From Alphaproteobacteria bacterium (GTDB lineage: Bacteria; Pseudomonadota; Alphaproteobacteria; SMXP01): DNA of 17,130 nt. The notes under the pieces are model-generated. The model was given only the letters and a program-made list of their open reading frames with translations. It was not told the DNA's origin and did no database searches. The DNA is taken from contig JANQLI010000321.1 of the NCBI GenBank assembly GCA_028280675.1, positions 1 through 17,130 of the forward strand, read 5' to 3'. Every line of letters begins with the position of its first letter. Positions within the stretch are counted from its first letter, which is position 1. A program made the translations under genes and the position numbers. Below, in pieces: positions 1 through 6,955 of this stretch.

Positions 1-116
1 TTGCTCATCTCGGCAAGGTTCGCGCCTTTGCCGCCAAGCAGATTGCGCATGTCTGCTTGCCCTTCGGCGCTGCCCGCACCAAAGGTGTACACCCATTTCG
101 TTTCCGATGAAGACAT
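1..116 (-). CDS. ppdK: Pyruvate, phosphate dikinase, N-terminal fragment (runs off the window)
   Basis: The first 38 codons are visible, beginning MSSSETKWVYTFGAG and containing NLLGGKGANLAEMS. This is the conserved opening of PPDK (KWVY-F-G...NLLGGKGANLAEM), the start of the ATP-grasp nucleotide-binding domain. The enzyme interconverts pyruvate, ATP and phosphate with phosphoenolpyruvate, AMP and pyrophosphate in the cytosol. The ATG at 114-116 lies 7 bp after the glyS stop codon, and a good Shine-Dalgarno sequence (AGGGG) sits 4 nt upstream of it. The gene is therefore probably the last member of a glyQ-glyS-ppdK transcript, an arrangement I recall from other alphaproteobacteria. The rest of the protein, including the catalytic histidine and PEP-binding domains, lies outside the window and cannot be judged. 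Confidence 0.9.
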   Translation of the reverse strand, partial: MSSSETKWVYTFGAGSAEGQADMRNLLGGKGANLAEMS

Positions 117-120
117 AATT

Positions 121-125
121 CCCCT
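121..125 (-). promoter_or_regulatory. Shine-Dalgarno of ppdK overlapping the glyS stop codon
   Basis: On the minus strand AGGGG sits 4 nt before the ppdK ATG, and its first two bases are the last two of the glyS TAG stop. A ribosome terminating on glyS would end on this site, which suggests translational coupling. The overlap is seen directly; the coupling is inferred. Confidence 0.6.
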
Positions 126-2217
126 AGCCTTCTAATTTTGAAAAATCCGCCACAGACCCGAGAGCCGTGACAATTTCCGAAAGAAGATGAAGCCGGTTCT
201 TCCGCACCTCGACCTCCTCTGCATTCACGGTGACCTTATCGAAAAAGGCGTCAACCGGGCCGCGTAAATTCGCCATCTCGCCCATTGCGCGGGCGAAATC
301 TTCTGCAGCAACCGCATCCATTGCCGCAGGCACTGCTTTGGTGATGGCGTCGTAAAGAGTCTTTTCTTCCGCTGCGATAAATTGCGAGGCGTCCGCTTTT
401 TCCCGATAAGATGTGTTATCTTTCTTCTCTTCGATACGCAGAATGTTCGCGGCGCGTTTATACGCCGTCAGTAAGTTCGCACCATCATCGGTCCCAAGAA
501 AATCTTTCAGCGCATTGACCCGCGCAACGATAAGGACGAGATCATCTTGTCCTTCGAGGGCAAACACAGAGTCAATCAGATCGTACTTGATACCTTGGTC
601 TTTCAGATAAACTTTGAGACGGTCTGCGAAGAAAGCAATCAACGGATTGACGGCGTTGTCGCCCATGGCAAAACCGCCTCTCTCATTGAATCTTACTGCC
701 ACTTCAAAGAATAAAGAGCGTAAACGCAAGCGAAGATTATTCTCTAAAACAAGTCGAATAATACCTAGAGCCGCACGTCTCAGTGCGTAAGGATCTTTTG
801 ATCCTGTTGGTTTCTCATCAATACCAAAGAAACCAACAAGGCTATAAGCTTTATCAGCAATAGCAACAGCAACGCTTACCAGATCACTTGGACATGCATC
901 CGATGGCCCAAGCGGCGAATAATGCTCTTGAATAGCGGCAGCAACTTCGGGCTTTTCACCATCGGCTGTTGCGTAATAGCGCCCCATCAGACCTTGAAGG
1001 TCTGCAAATTCCCCGACCATTTCAGACGTAAGGTCCGCTTTAGCGAGAGTTGCAGCACGCATAGCATCAGTAACACTTGCATCAGATATTTGTTGAACAA
1101 CATGAGCAGTAATTTGCTCAACACTCTTCACCTTCTCACGCACCGTGCCGAGTTTCGCATGAAAAATAATATCTTTGAGAGAATCAACGCGATCCTCGAG
1201 CTTCACTTTGCGATCTTGATCCCAGAAGAATTTGGCGTCTGACAATCGCGCCCGCAGCACACGTTCGTTCCCGGCGACAATCTTGGCGCCATTGTCTTCA
1301 GCTACCAAGTTCGACACCACAATAAAGCGCGGCGCAAGCCCGCCGGTTTTGGGATCGCGCACCGAAAAGTATTTCTGGTGCTTGGCCATGGATGTGGTGA
1401 GCACCTCTGGCGGCAGGCCACCCTGGTCAATCGGCTTGACGAAGCCCTCATCAATGCCGCCCATCAACACAACTGGCCATTCCACAAGCCCGGCCGTTTC
1501 CGCAATCAGAGCCTGATCTTCGACAAGTTCATACCCTTCGGCTTCTGCTAAGCGTTTGGCCTCCGCCAGAATAATGCCTTGCCGTCCCTGCGGATCAAGC
1601 AAGACAAAGGCGTCTTTGAGTTTATGCGCATAGTCTTCAAACGACGTGACGCTGAAGGCATCCGGCGTCATAAAGCGATGACCGCGTGTCGTGTCACCGC
1701 TTTGAATATGATCAACCTCAAACGGCACAACAGCACCATCAAAGAGACAGAGGATCGAATGCAGCGGGCGCACCCAACGGAGACTGCCCGCCCCCCAACG
1801 CATTGACTTCGGCCAATGGAAAGACCGCACCACATCGGGGACAATCTCGGCAATCACATCGGCTGTTGGCTTGCCGTGCTGCTCAATCACAGCAACGTAA
1901 TAAGCGCCCTTTTTATCGCTCTCGGTTTGCAGTTGATCTTTCGTCAAACCCGTTGAACGTAAAAACCCTTCAAGGGCTTTGTCTGGCGCGCCAACGCGGG
2001 GACCCTTGCGTTCTTCGCGGCGATCTGGGGAAGCTGCATCCAAACCGTCAACCACCAATGTGATACGCCGCGGCGTGGCAAACGAGCGTGTGCCAAAGCC
2101 GTTATAGCCCGCTTCGCCCAAACGGGTTGAAACCTCGCGCTCTAAGTTTTCACACGCTTGCGCTTGCATACGCGCGGGGATCTCTTCGGAGAAGAGTTCA
2201 AGCAGGAGCTCAGCCAT
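124..2217 (-). CDS. glyS: Glycine--tRNA ligase, beta subunit
   Basis: 697 residues, the usual length for the beta chain of the bacterial alpha2beta2 glycyl-tRNA synthetase. It acts with GlyQ in the cytosol to charge tRNA(Gly), and the beta chain carries the tRNA-binding parts. The N-terminus MAELLLELFSEEIPARM is the hallmark of the family. Further conserved blocks are MRWGAGSLRWVRPLHSILCL (about residues 138-157), the KHQKYF block near 280, FHAKLGTVREKV near 353, and ADLTSEMVGEFADLQGLMGRY near 395. The C-terminal region is the expected all-helical anticodon-binding type. The ATG at 2217 is preceded on the minus strand by GGGAGA about 7 nt upstream, which supports the start. It lies downstream of glyQ, but a 192-bp repeat-filled gap separates the two, wider than usual for this pair. 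No frameshift or missing block was seen. Confidence 0.97.
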   Translation of the reverse strand: MAELLLELFSEEIPARMQAQACENLEREVSTRLGEAGYNGFGTRSFATPRRITLVVDGLDAASPDRREERKGPRVGAPDKALEGFLRSTGLTKDQLQTESDKKGAYYVAVIEQHGKPTADVIAEIVPDVVRSFHWPKSMRWGAGSLRWVRPLHSILCLFDGAVVPFEVDHIQSGDTTRGHRFMTPDAFSVTSFEDYAHKLKDAFVLLDPQGRQGIILAEAKRLAEAEGYELVEDQALIAETAGLVEWPVVLMGGIDEGFVKPIDQGGLPPEVLTTSMAKHQKYFSVRDPKTGGLAPRFIVVSNLVAEDNGAKIVAGNERVLRARLSDAKFFWDQDRKVKLEDRVDSLKDIIFHAKLGTVREKVKSVEQITAHVVQQISDASVTDAMRAATLAKADLTSEMVGEFADLQGLMGRYYATADGEKPEVAAAIQEHYSPLGPSDACPSDLVSVAVAIADKAYSLVGFFGIDEKPTGSKDPYALRRAALGIIRLVLENNLRLRLRSLFFEVAVRFNERGGFAMGDNAVNPLIAFFADRLKVYLKDQGIKYDLIDSVFALEGQDDLVLIVARVNALKDFLGTDDGANLLTAYKRAANILRIEEKKDNTSYREKADASQFIAAEEKTLYDAITKAVPAAMDAVAAEDFARAMGEMANLRGPVDAFFDKVTVNAEEVEVRKNRLHLLSEIVTALGSVADFSKLEG

Positions 2218-2240
2218 AGACTTTCTCCCAAGCGTACTGT

Positions 2241-2380
2241 CCCTTCTCCCCTTTGGGATGAAGAGCCTGTCCCGGACGTGATCCGGGATTAGGATGAGGG
2301 GGAAAGAGTATGGATTGAGGATTGAGTGAATAGCATTTCAGCACACCCTCACCCCAACCCTCTCCCTCAAGGGAGAGGGA
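2241..2380. repeat. Cluster of palindromic intergenic repeats between glyQ and glyS
   Basis: Two inverted, diverged copies of one element face each other. The right copy spans about 2345-2380 and contains CCCTCACCCCAACC followed by a perfect 9-bp stem CCCTCTCCC / GGGAGAGGG with a TCAA loop (2358-2379). The left copy (about 2241-2300, read on the minus strand) has CCCTCATCCT at one end and GGGGAGAAGGGA at the other. Inside the left copy lies a different unit with a 7-bp stem TCCCGGA / TCCGGGA and a 5-nt loop (2270-2288), matching the element at 16035-16113. The cluster interrupts what should be a glyQ-glyS operon. No T-tract follows the hairpins in the minus direction, so they do not look like intrinsic terminators there. 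They may act in RNA stability or simply be REP-like sequences. Confidence 0.75.
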
Positions 2381-2409
2381 GCTGTTTTCGAGATGACGCC
2401 AAGAAAAAG

Positions 2410-3336
2410 TCATGCTTCATTTCCTGCATAATCGACAATGCCGGCCCCAGGCGTGCGGCTTTGCGGGCTGTCGAGCCAGGCTTCAGCGCAGGCTTTCGCA
2501 AGTGTGCGTACACGGAGGATATAAGATTGCCGCTCGGTCACTGAAATCACGCCGCGCGCATCGAGCAAATTAAAATAATGGCTTGCCTTAATGCATTGGT
2601 CATACGCGGGGAGCGCAAGCTTGTTTTTCACCAAGTTCATGCATTCGGCTTCCGCGACCTTAAAATGCTCAAGCAAGGCTTCGGTGTTGGCATGTTCAAA
2701 GTTATAGGCGGAAAATTCTTTTTCGCTTTGATGGAAGACATCGCCGTAGGTCACGCCTTGGCCATTAAAGTCGAGATCAAAGCCGTTATCGACCCCTTGC
2801 ACATACATAGCGAGACGCTCAAGACCATAGGTGAGTTCACCTGAGACAGGGTGACAATCAAAGCCGCCAACTTGTTGGAAGTAAGTGAACTGGCTCACTT
2901 CCATGCCATCGCACCACACTTCCCAGCCAAGTCCCCAGGCACCCAGCGTTGGGCTTTCCCAATCATCTTCGACAAAGCGTATGTCGTGGTTCTTCGGATC
3001 GATGCCGAGGGCATAAAGGCTCTCAAGATAGAGCTCTTGGATATTGTCTGGGCTCGGTTTCAAGATCACCTGAAACTGATAATAATGCTGAAAGCGGTTA
3101 GGGTTCGCGCCATAACGCCCATCGGTGGGACGGCGCGATGGCTGCACATAGGCCGCATTCCAGTCCTTGGGACCGAGCGCACGCAACGTCGTCGCCGGAT
3201 GGAAGGTCCCCGCCCCCATTTCCACATCATAAGGCTGAAGGATGACACAGCCATATTCCGCCCAATAGTGCTGCAGGGTCATAATAAGCCCCTGGAAGGA
3301 CGTATCTTGTTTTCCGGAAGACGACACGGCCGCCAC
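2410..3336 (-). CDS. glyQ: Glycine--tRNA ligase, alpha subunit
   Basis: 308 residues, normal for the alpha (catalytic) chain of the alpha2beta2 glycyl-tRNA synthetase. It activates glycine with ATP and needs GlyS for tRNA charging. Very strongly conserved blocks are present: SFQGLIMTLQHYWAEYGC (13-30), LQPYDVEMGAGTFHPAT, YVQPSRRPTDGRYGANPNR, FVEDDWESPTLGAWGLGWEV, DGMEVSQFTYFQQVGG, ELTYGLERLAMYVQG and YDQCIKASHYFNLLDARG. Together they form the class II catalytic core of this subfamily. The start is uncertain. The first codon is GTG at 3336, but the purine-rich AAAAAGGG is only 1 nt before it and lies 10 nt before a second GTG at codon 4 (3327), which is better spaced. It precedes glyS on the same strand. 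Confidence 0.97.
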   Translation of the reverse strand: MAAVSSSGKQDTSFQGLIMTLQHYWAEYGCVILQPYDVEMGAGTFHPATTLRALGPKDWNAAYVQPSRRPTDGRYGANPNRFQHYYQFQVILKPSPDNIQELYLESLYALGIDPKNHDIRFVEDDWESPTLGAWGLGWEVWCDGMEVSQFTYFQQVGGFDCHPVSGELTYGLERLAMYVQGVDNGFDLDFNGQGVTYGDVFHQSEKEFSAYNFEHANTEALLEHFKVAEAECMNLVKNKLALPAYDQCIKASHYFNLLDARGVISVTERQSYILRVRTLAKACAEAWLDSPQSRTPGAGIVDYAGNEA

Positions 3337-3485
3337 ACCCTTTTTACATCAAAACCGTAAAACGCCTCAAAATTCCGCAAAAATCTCAAGAATCTCTAGC
3401 GCATGATGGGGCGCAACCTAACCGTCACAATAAGAGGAATCAAGGAAGATTGGCTCTTGGCAGAGATTTATTCTCACCATTTCCC

Positions 3486-3549
3486 GATCCTTCAAAATGG
3501 GCTTTCAACCCTCCTCAGAATGCAGGAAGCGAAGCGTCTCGAAAGATCG
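3486..3549. repeat. Degenerate palindromic repeat in the 224-bp gap 3337-3560
   Basis: The gap between glyQ and the small membrane protein gene contains CCTTC at 3489 and CCCTCCTCAGAATG at about 3509-3522. These are followed by AGGAAGCGAAGCG and GTCTCGAA (to about 3544), with outer ends GATCCTTC / GAAAGATC that pair with one mismatch. The blocks CCTCCTCAG-ATG and GTCTCGAA also occur in the long palindrome at 15345-15447, so this looks like a decayed, shortened copy. It could terminate the minus-strand transcript ending at 3561. I see no gene and no convincing promoter in the rest of the gap. Confidence 0.55.
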
Positions 3550-3560
3550 AAGGCCGAAAC

Positions 3561-3776
3561 TTATGACCCCTGATCATCGGGCTCATAGACACCCGTATCT
3601 GGATTTTGTTTGAGCGCCTTCGTATCACTTTCGGAGTCGGCTGGGGCTTTGCCTTGAGCGCGGTTTTTGAGGTCTTCCGCCATCTTGGCCGTATCCGAGC
3701 CGAAGATACGCTTCGCCACCCCAATCGCGACGATCAAGACCAAAAGAAGTAAAAGCTCGTTGACGCTAGGGATCAT
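3561..3776 (-). CDS. Small single-span membrane protein of unknown function
   Basis: 71 residues. One hydrophobic segment (about residues 5-20, NELLLLLVLIVAIGVA) is followed by a basic turn (KRIFG) and a charged, potentially amphipathic stretch (DTAKMAEDLKNRAQ). The tail is acidic and probably disordered, ending NPDTGVYEPDDQGS. The order of a short membrane span, an FG-containing turn, an amphipathic helix and an acidic tail resembles TatA/TatB proteins, but the TatA P-E-L block is missing, so I do not call it Tat. The tail NPDTGVYEP also recalls the CPxCGxYVP ends of some small bacterial membrane proteins, with both cysteines replaced. The ATG at 3776 is 15 bp after the stop of the S49 peptidase gene, so the two are probably co-transcribed. 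A longer overlapping reading frame on the same strand was judged a shadow. Function unknown. Confidence 0.7.
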   Translation of the reverse strand: MIPSVNELLLLLVLIVAIGVAKRIFGSDTAKMAEDLKNRAQGKAPADSESDTKALKQNPDTGVYEPDDQGS

Positions 3777-3791
3777 TCTATTCGCACAGTT

Positions 3792-4715
3792 CTATAAACC
3801 GAGACGTGACCACAGGGAGCGCTCTTCAAGAGTCGCGAGGAGATCATCCGACCACGTTTCCGGCAGAGACGACTGCCCCATTGCCGAGAGATTTTCCATC
3901 ATGCCGCCTCTTTTCCAAAACGGCTTAGACCCACCGATGACCTTCATCTTGACTTTATCGCCAAAACGGGCGCGCAGCACCGAGCGGATATCGCCGATCC
4001 CATCAATCAAGCCCAATTTTTCGGCACGGAGGCCAGTCCAAAATTCACCAGAGAAAAGTTCGGCCTGATCTTCTTGCAGTAAATCCCCGCGCCGCTCACG
4101 CACCATATCGATAAATTCACTATGAATATCTTCCTGCAACGCTTTCAGACGTTTCACATCCTCGGGATTTTCCGGCTTGAACGGGTCCAATGTCGATTTA
4201 CTTTGGCCTGCGGTATAGACGCGGCGTTCAACACCGATCTTCTCAATCAGTCCTGTAAAACCAAACCCCGCTGAGATCACCCCAATCGAGCCAATCACCG
4301 AGCTCGCATCAGCAAAGATCTCATCGGCCGCCAGCGCCAGCACATAACCGCCCGATGCCGCAGCATCCTCTGCAAAGGCGAAAACAGGAATGCTTTTCTC
4401 CTCGGCTAAGGCACGAATGCGCTTATAAATCAGTGTCGATTGAACAGGCGAGCCACCCGGCGAATTGATTATGAGGGCGACTGCTTTCGCCTCTTTAATG
4501 GCAAAGGCGCGCTCAATGCTCTCGACGGTGCTCGCCATTGAAATCGAACGCCCAAACGACATCGGCATGCCAATTGGACCGACTAATTTGATGACCGGCA
4601 CGATTGGCGGGGCGTGTTTTTTCGAAATCCAGGGCAGTTTTGAGAGAAGAGTATCTAACATAGGCAATGACAACACTGCTTTCTTATGATGGTCCGTTGC
4701 ACAAGAAACAGTCAT
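3792..4715 (-). CDS. S49-family serine peptidase (SppA/SohB-like)
   Basis: Up to 307 residues, with one S49 domain as in the short SppA/SohB-like proteins rather than the double-domain 67-kDa SppA. These serine-lysine peptidases cleave signal peptides or other membrane peptides. Core motifs in order are ALIINSPGGSPVQS (80-93), AEDAAASGGYVLALAADEI with the nucleophile candidate Ser121, GSIGVISAGFGF (142-153), and YTAGQSKSTLDPF with the general-base candidate Lys173. No strong N-terminal membrane span is visible, which is unusual for classical SppA. The start is uncertain. The first ATG (4715) lies 15 bp from the preceding stop, but Met19 (4661, MLDTLLSKLPW) is where homologues seem to begin; neither has a good Shine-Dalgarno. 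It sits between the methyltransferase gene and the small membrane protein gene, so the latter may be a partner or substrate (inference). Confidence 0.9.
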   Translation of the reverse strand: MTVSCATDHHKKAVLSLPMLDTLLSKLPWISKKHAPPIVPVIKLVGPIGMPMSFGRSISMASTVESIERAFAIKEAKAVALIINSPGGSPVQSTLIYKRIRALAEEKSIPVFAFAEDAAASGGYVLALAADEIFADASSVIGSIGVISAGFGFTGLIEKIGVERRVYTAGQSKSTLDPFKPENPEDVKRLKALQEDIHSEFIDMVRERRGDLLQEDQAELFSGEFWTGLRAEKLGLIDGIGDIRSVLRARFGDKVKMKVIGGSKPFWKRGGMMENLSAMGQSSLPETWSDDLLATLEERSLWSRLGL

Positions 4716-4730
4716 AGCATTTGAGAAGAC

Positions 4731-5525
4731 TTAATCCAGCCCCCAATCAAGGGCTTCACCATTGCGCAGAATCTTCTCTGCAGCATGGGAATAACGGCGC
4801 CCTTCTTCATGCAAACTCAGACCGGCACAGAGACGTTGAGGCGCATGCGAGCCCTTCATCCCCCTCACAAGCACTCTTTTAGCTTCTTTTCCGGGCATTG
4901 GCCACAAGGGGAAAATCCGCACATCGCCAACCCGATCGTTAAGCAGATCAAGTAGGGTTACCAAATGATCAGCGCGATGGACAAAGGTGACCGTTCCTCG
5001 GGGTTTGAGACGCTTGAGGCAGAAGGATACCCAGCTTTTGAGAGACGTCACGTCCCCCATATGCGACAGAGCTTTCGATTCGTTTGGCGCGCGCAGTCCT
5101 TTGCCCTCTTGGTAATAAGGTGGGTTGGCCATGACATGATCCCATGAGCTGTCCAGAATAGACCTTGGCGGCGCGCTAATATCCCCTTTGATAAAAAGCG
5201 TCGTGTCTTCCAGGTTATTGCGTTTGGCATTCTGCTGCGCGAGATCAACCAAGGGGTCTTGCATTTCAAGCCCGGTGACATGAACACCAGGCACCCTTTT
5301 GGCAACACAGAGGGACGCCACGCCAACGCCAGACCCTGCCTCAAGAACCCGCTCGCCTGATGCCGCTTCAATGGAGGATGCAAGCAGGACCGGATCAATC
5401 CCCGCACGGTAACCGTTAGCCGGTTGCAAAATCTGTAACCGGCCGCCTAAAAACGCATCGTCTGTGTGATTTGCATCACCCATTAAGCTGCGGCCAACTG
5501 TCTCAGTCGATTGCTCAGACGTCAT
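4731..5525 (-). CDS. TrmN6-like tRNA1(Val) adenine-N6-methyltransferase
   Basis: 264 residues with a class I SAM-dependent methyltransferase fold. Motif I is VLEAGSGVGVASLCVA (60-75), the acidic end of strand beta2 is GLEMQDPLVDLAQQNA (85-100), and the catalytic N6-adenine motif NPPYY is at 134-138. The early FLGGRLQILQPANGYRAGIDPVLLAS block is typical of the YfiC/TrmN6 group, which methylates A37 of tRNA1(Val). Substrate assignment is by family; related proteins modify other RNA or protein N atoms. The start ATG overlaps the TGA stop of the upstream DUF2007 gene (ATGA at 5522-5525), which supports this start and points to translational coupling. The gene is followed after 15 bp by the S49 peptidase. 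Confidence 0.88.
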   Translation of the reverse strand: MTSEQSTETVGRSLMGDANHTDDAFLGGRLQILQPANGYRAGIDPVLLASSIEAASGERVLEAGSGVGVASLCVAKRVPGVHVTGLEMQDPLVDLAQQNAKRNNLEDTTLFIKGDISAPPRSILDSSWDHVMANPPYYQEGKGLRAPNESKALSHMGDVTSLKSWVSFCLKRLKPRGTVTFVHRADHLVTLLDLLNDRVGDVRIFPLWPMPGKEAKRVLVRGMKGSHAPQRLCAGLSLHEEGRRYSHAAEKILRNGEALDWGLD

Positions 5526-5755
5526 GACGTGTCCGGCCTTCCAGCCTGATCTTGCGCCTTCACTTCATCTAAAATGCGCACTGCACGGTGATAATCTTCA
5601 TCATCCACCATGACCCGTTGCGGTAAAAATCCTAGGCTCCCTTCCATAATGCTGGTATGCGAATCGAGAATAAAAACCTCGATTTCAGCCTGTTTCAATT
5701 GCGATTCGAGATAGCTGAGAAACACAACATCATTTGATCGGATGAGTTCTTTCAT
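5522..5755 (-). CDS. DUF2007-family small protein
   Basis: 77 residues from the chosen start (MKELIRSNDVVFLSYLESQ). The pattern of an N-terminal beta strand, a helix holding LESQLKQAEIEVFILD, then LPQRVMVDDEDYHRAVRIL, matches DUF2007, the putative signal-transducing domain whose structure resembles small ferredoxin-like or PII-like folds. The family function is not established. An in-frame ATG at 5800 would add 15 residues. I prefer 5755 because AAGGA lies 7 nt upstream and the sequence from there matches the family. It is the first gene of a tight minus-strand group (DUF2007, trmN6-like, S49 peptidase, small membrane protein), with ATGA overlap to the next gene. As I recall, alphaproteobacteria often keep this pair beside a polyprenyl synthetase gene, as here. 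Confidence 0.82.
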   Translation of the reverse strand: MKELIRSNDVVFLSYLESQLKQAEIEVFILDSHTSIMEGSLGFLPQRVMVDDEDYHRAVRILDEVKAQDQAGRPDTS

Positions 5756-5795
5756 AAACGTCCTTGAGGATCGACACTCTGCCTTATGCAGCCTT

Positions 5796-5825
5796 ATCAT
5801 ATATTATGCGTCTGCATCATGCCAA
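5796..5825 (-). promoter_or_regulatory. Putative sigma70-type promoter for the DUF2007-trmN6-S49 operon
   Basis: On the minus strand TTGGCA (5825-5820) is followed after 18 nt by TATGAT (5801-5796). Both are close to the -35 and -10 consensus. The predicted transcription start is about 34 nt upstream of the DUF2007 ATG at 5755. Found by eye only. Confidence 0.4.
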
Positions 5826-5866
5826 AATCGTGAGGCGTCGTCATCCATGAGACCCCCTTGGGAGAC

Positions 5867-5893
5867 TTGACCCCACCTCGCCTCAGCCATAAT
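5867..5893 (+). promoter_or_regulatory. Possible promoter for the polyprenyl synthase gene
   Basis: TTGACC (5867-5872) and CATAAT (5888-5893) each match consensus at 5 of 6 positions, but the 15-nt spacer is short. It lies about 30 nt upstream of the GTG start in the 165-bp divergent region. Weak call. Confidence 0.3.
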
Positions 5894-5920
5894 GTCATAA
5901 AAAATATAGGGTATTGAAAC

Positions 5921-6955
5921 GTGGCTGTAGATTACGTCCTCGCCGAAAAGGCGAATGACAACACAGAGGTCTCTGAGACAAATGCGGTGGATGCACTGAT
6001 GGTGCTGTGCCGCAATGATCTGAATTTGGTCAATGCGTTGATTATTGACCGTATGGACAGCGCCGTTCCAATGATTCCCCAAGTCGCGAGCTATCTGATC
6101 AATGCTGGCGGCAAGCGCTTACGGCCTCTTATTACGCTCGCCGCAGCCAGTCTCTGCGGTTATCAGGGTGACGATCATATCAAGCTCGCCGCGACCGTAG
6201 AATTTATTCACACGGCAACCCTCCTGCATGATGATGTGGTTGATGAGAGTGAACTCCGCCGTGGCCGTGCGAGCGCCAACACACTCTGGGGCAATCAAGC
6301 AAGTGTGCTGGTTGGGGATTTTCTTTTCAGCCGCTCCTTTAATTTGATGGTGGAAGTTGGGGATTTAAAGATCCTTGATATTCTCTCCACTGCATCAAGC
6401 ATCATCGCTGAAGGCGAAGTCCTGCAATTGGCCAGCTCAGCAGATATGAGCACCACACGTGAAACCTACCTGCAGATCGTCGCCTCCAAAACGGCCGCGC
6501 TTTTTGCAGCAGCCTCCCGCGTTGGCGCTGTGATCGCTCACCAACCAGATCGCCAGGAAATGGCGCTCAAGGATTACGGTGAGTATCTTGGAATCGCGTT
6601 CCAGTTGATTGACGACGCCCTGGATTATTCCGGCAAGCAAGCGGCACTCGGCAAAACCGTTGGCGATGATTTTAGAGAAGCCAAAATTACCCTTCCGGTT
6701 GTCCTCGCTTATGAGCAAGGCACCCCGGAAGAAAAAGCGTTTTGGAAGCGGGTCATGGAAGATGATCAACAAAATGATGTCGACTTTGACCAGGCGATGT
6801 CACTGATGGAAAAATACCATACGCTTGACGCCACTTTTGATCTCGCAAGAGAATATGGTGATAAAGCGCGCAAGGCGCTGATACATTTACCAAGTAATGA
6901 TTATCGTGACGCCCTCGACGGCCTCATTGATTTCTGCATCGAACGCGATTACTGA
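5921..6955 (+). CDS. ispB: Long-chain all-trans polyprenyl diphosphate synthase (octaprenyl/decaprenyl type)
   Basis: 344 residues with the full trans-isoprenyl diphosphate synthase signature. GGKRLRP (63-69) is the diphosphate-binding lysine-arginine block. The first aspartate-rich motif is LLHDDVVDESELRRGR (Asp104, Asp105, Asp108) and the second is QLIDDALDY (Asp231, Asp232, Asp235). The residue five before the first motif is Ala99, a small residue as expected in enzymes that make long chains. The product is most likely the octaprenyl or decaprenyl tail of ubiquinone; chain length cannot be fixed from sequence alone. The start is GTG at 5921, with a weak TAGGG upstream. It is transcribed away from the DUF2007 operon, and its last codon and stop overlap the end of the convergent sugar-phosphate transferase gene by 7 bp. 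Confidence 0.93.
   Translation: MAVDYVLAEKANDNTEVSETNAVDALMVLCRNDLNLVNALIIDRMDSAVPMIPQVASYLINAGGKRLRPLITLAAASLCGYQGDDHIKLAATVEFIHTATLLHDDVVDESELRRGRASANTLWGNQASVLVGDFLFSRSFNLMVEVGDLKILDILSTASSIIAEGEVLQLASSADMSTTRETYLQIVASKTAALFAAASRVGAVIAHQPDRQEMALKDYGEYLGIAFQLIDDALDYSGKQAALGKTVGDDFREAKITLPVVLAYEQGTPEEKAFWKRVMEDDQQNDVDFDQAMSLMEKYHTLDATFDLAREYGDKARKALIHLPSNDYRDALDGLIDFCIERDY

Noticed and set aside
2358..2379. Intrinsic terminator between glyQ and glyS
   Set aside because: The stem is strong, but no T-tract follows on the minus strand, and the sequence belongs to a repeat family.
2210..2544. Open frames on both strands through the glyQ-glyS gap
   Set aside because: They translate the palindromic repeats (PLPQGRGS / LSLEGEGWGEG strings), a well-known artefact of such repeats, and have no family resemblance.
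3515..3724. A 69-codon open frame on the minus strand overlapping the small membrane protein gene
   Set aside because: Arg/Ser/Lys-rich composition typical of an out-of-frame reading. The overlapping frame at 3561-3776 has a membrane span and operon-like spacing.
3561..3776. Calling the small membrane protein TatA
   Set aside because: The conserved P-E-L segment after the FG turn is absent and no tatB or tatC gene is adjacent.
5756..5920. Small RNA or riboswitch in the divergent region before the polyprenyl synthase
   Set aside because: I could not find a stable stem or known motif; the stretch is AT-rich near the starts and reads as promoter DNA.
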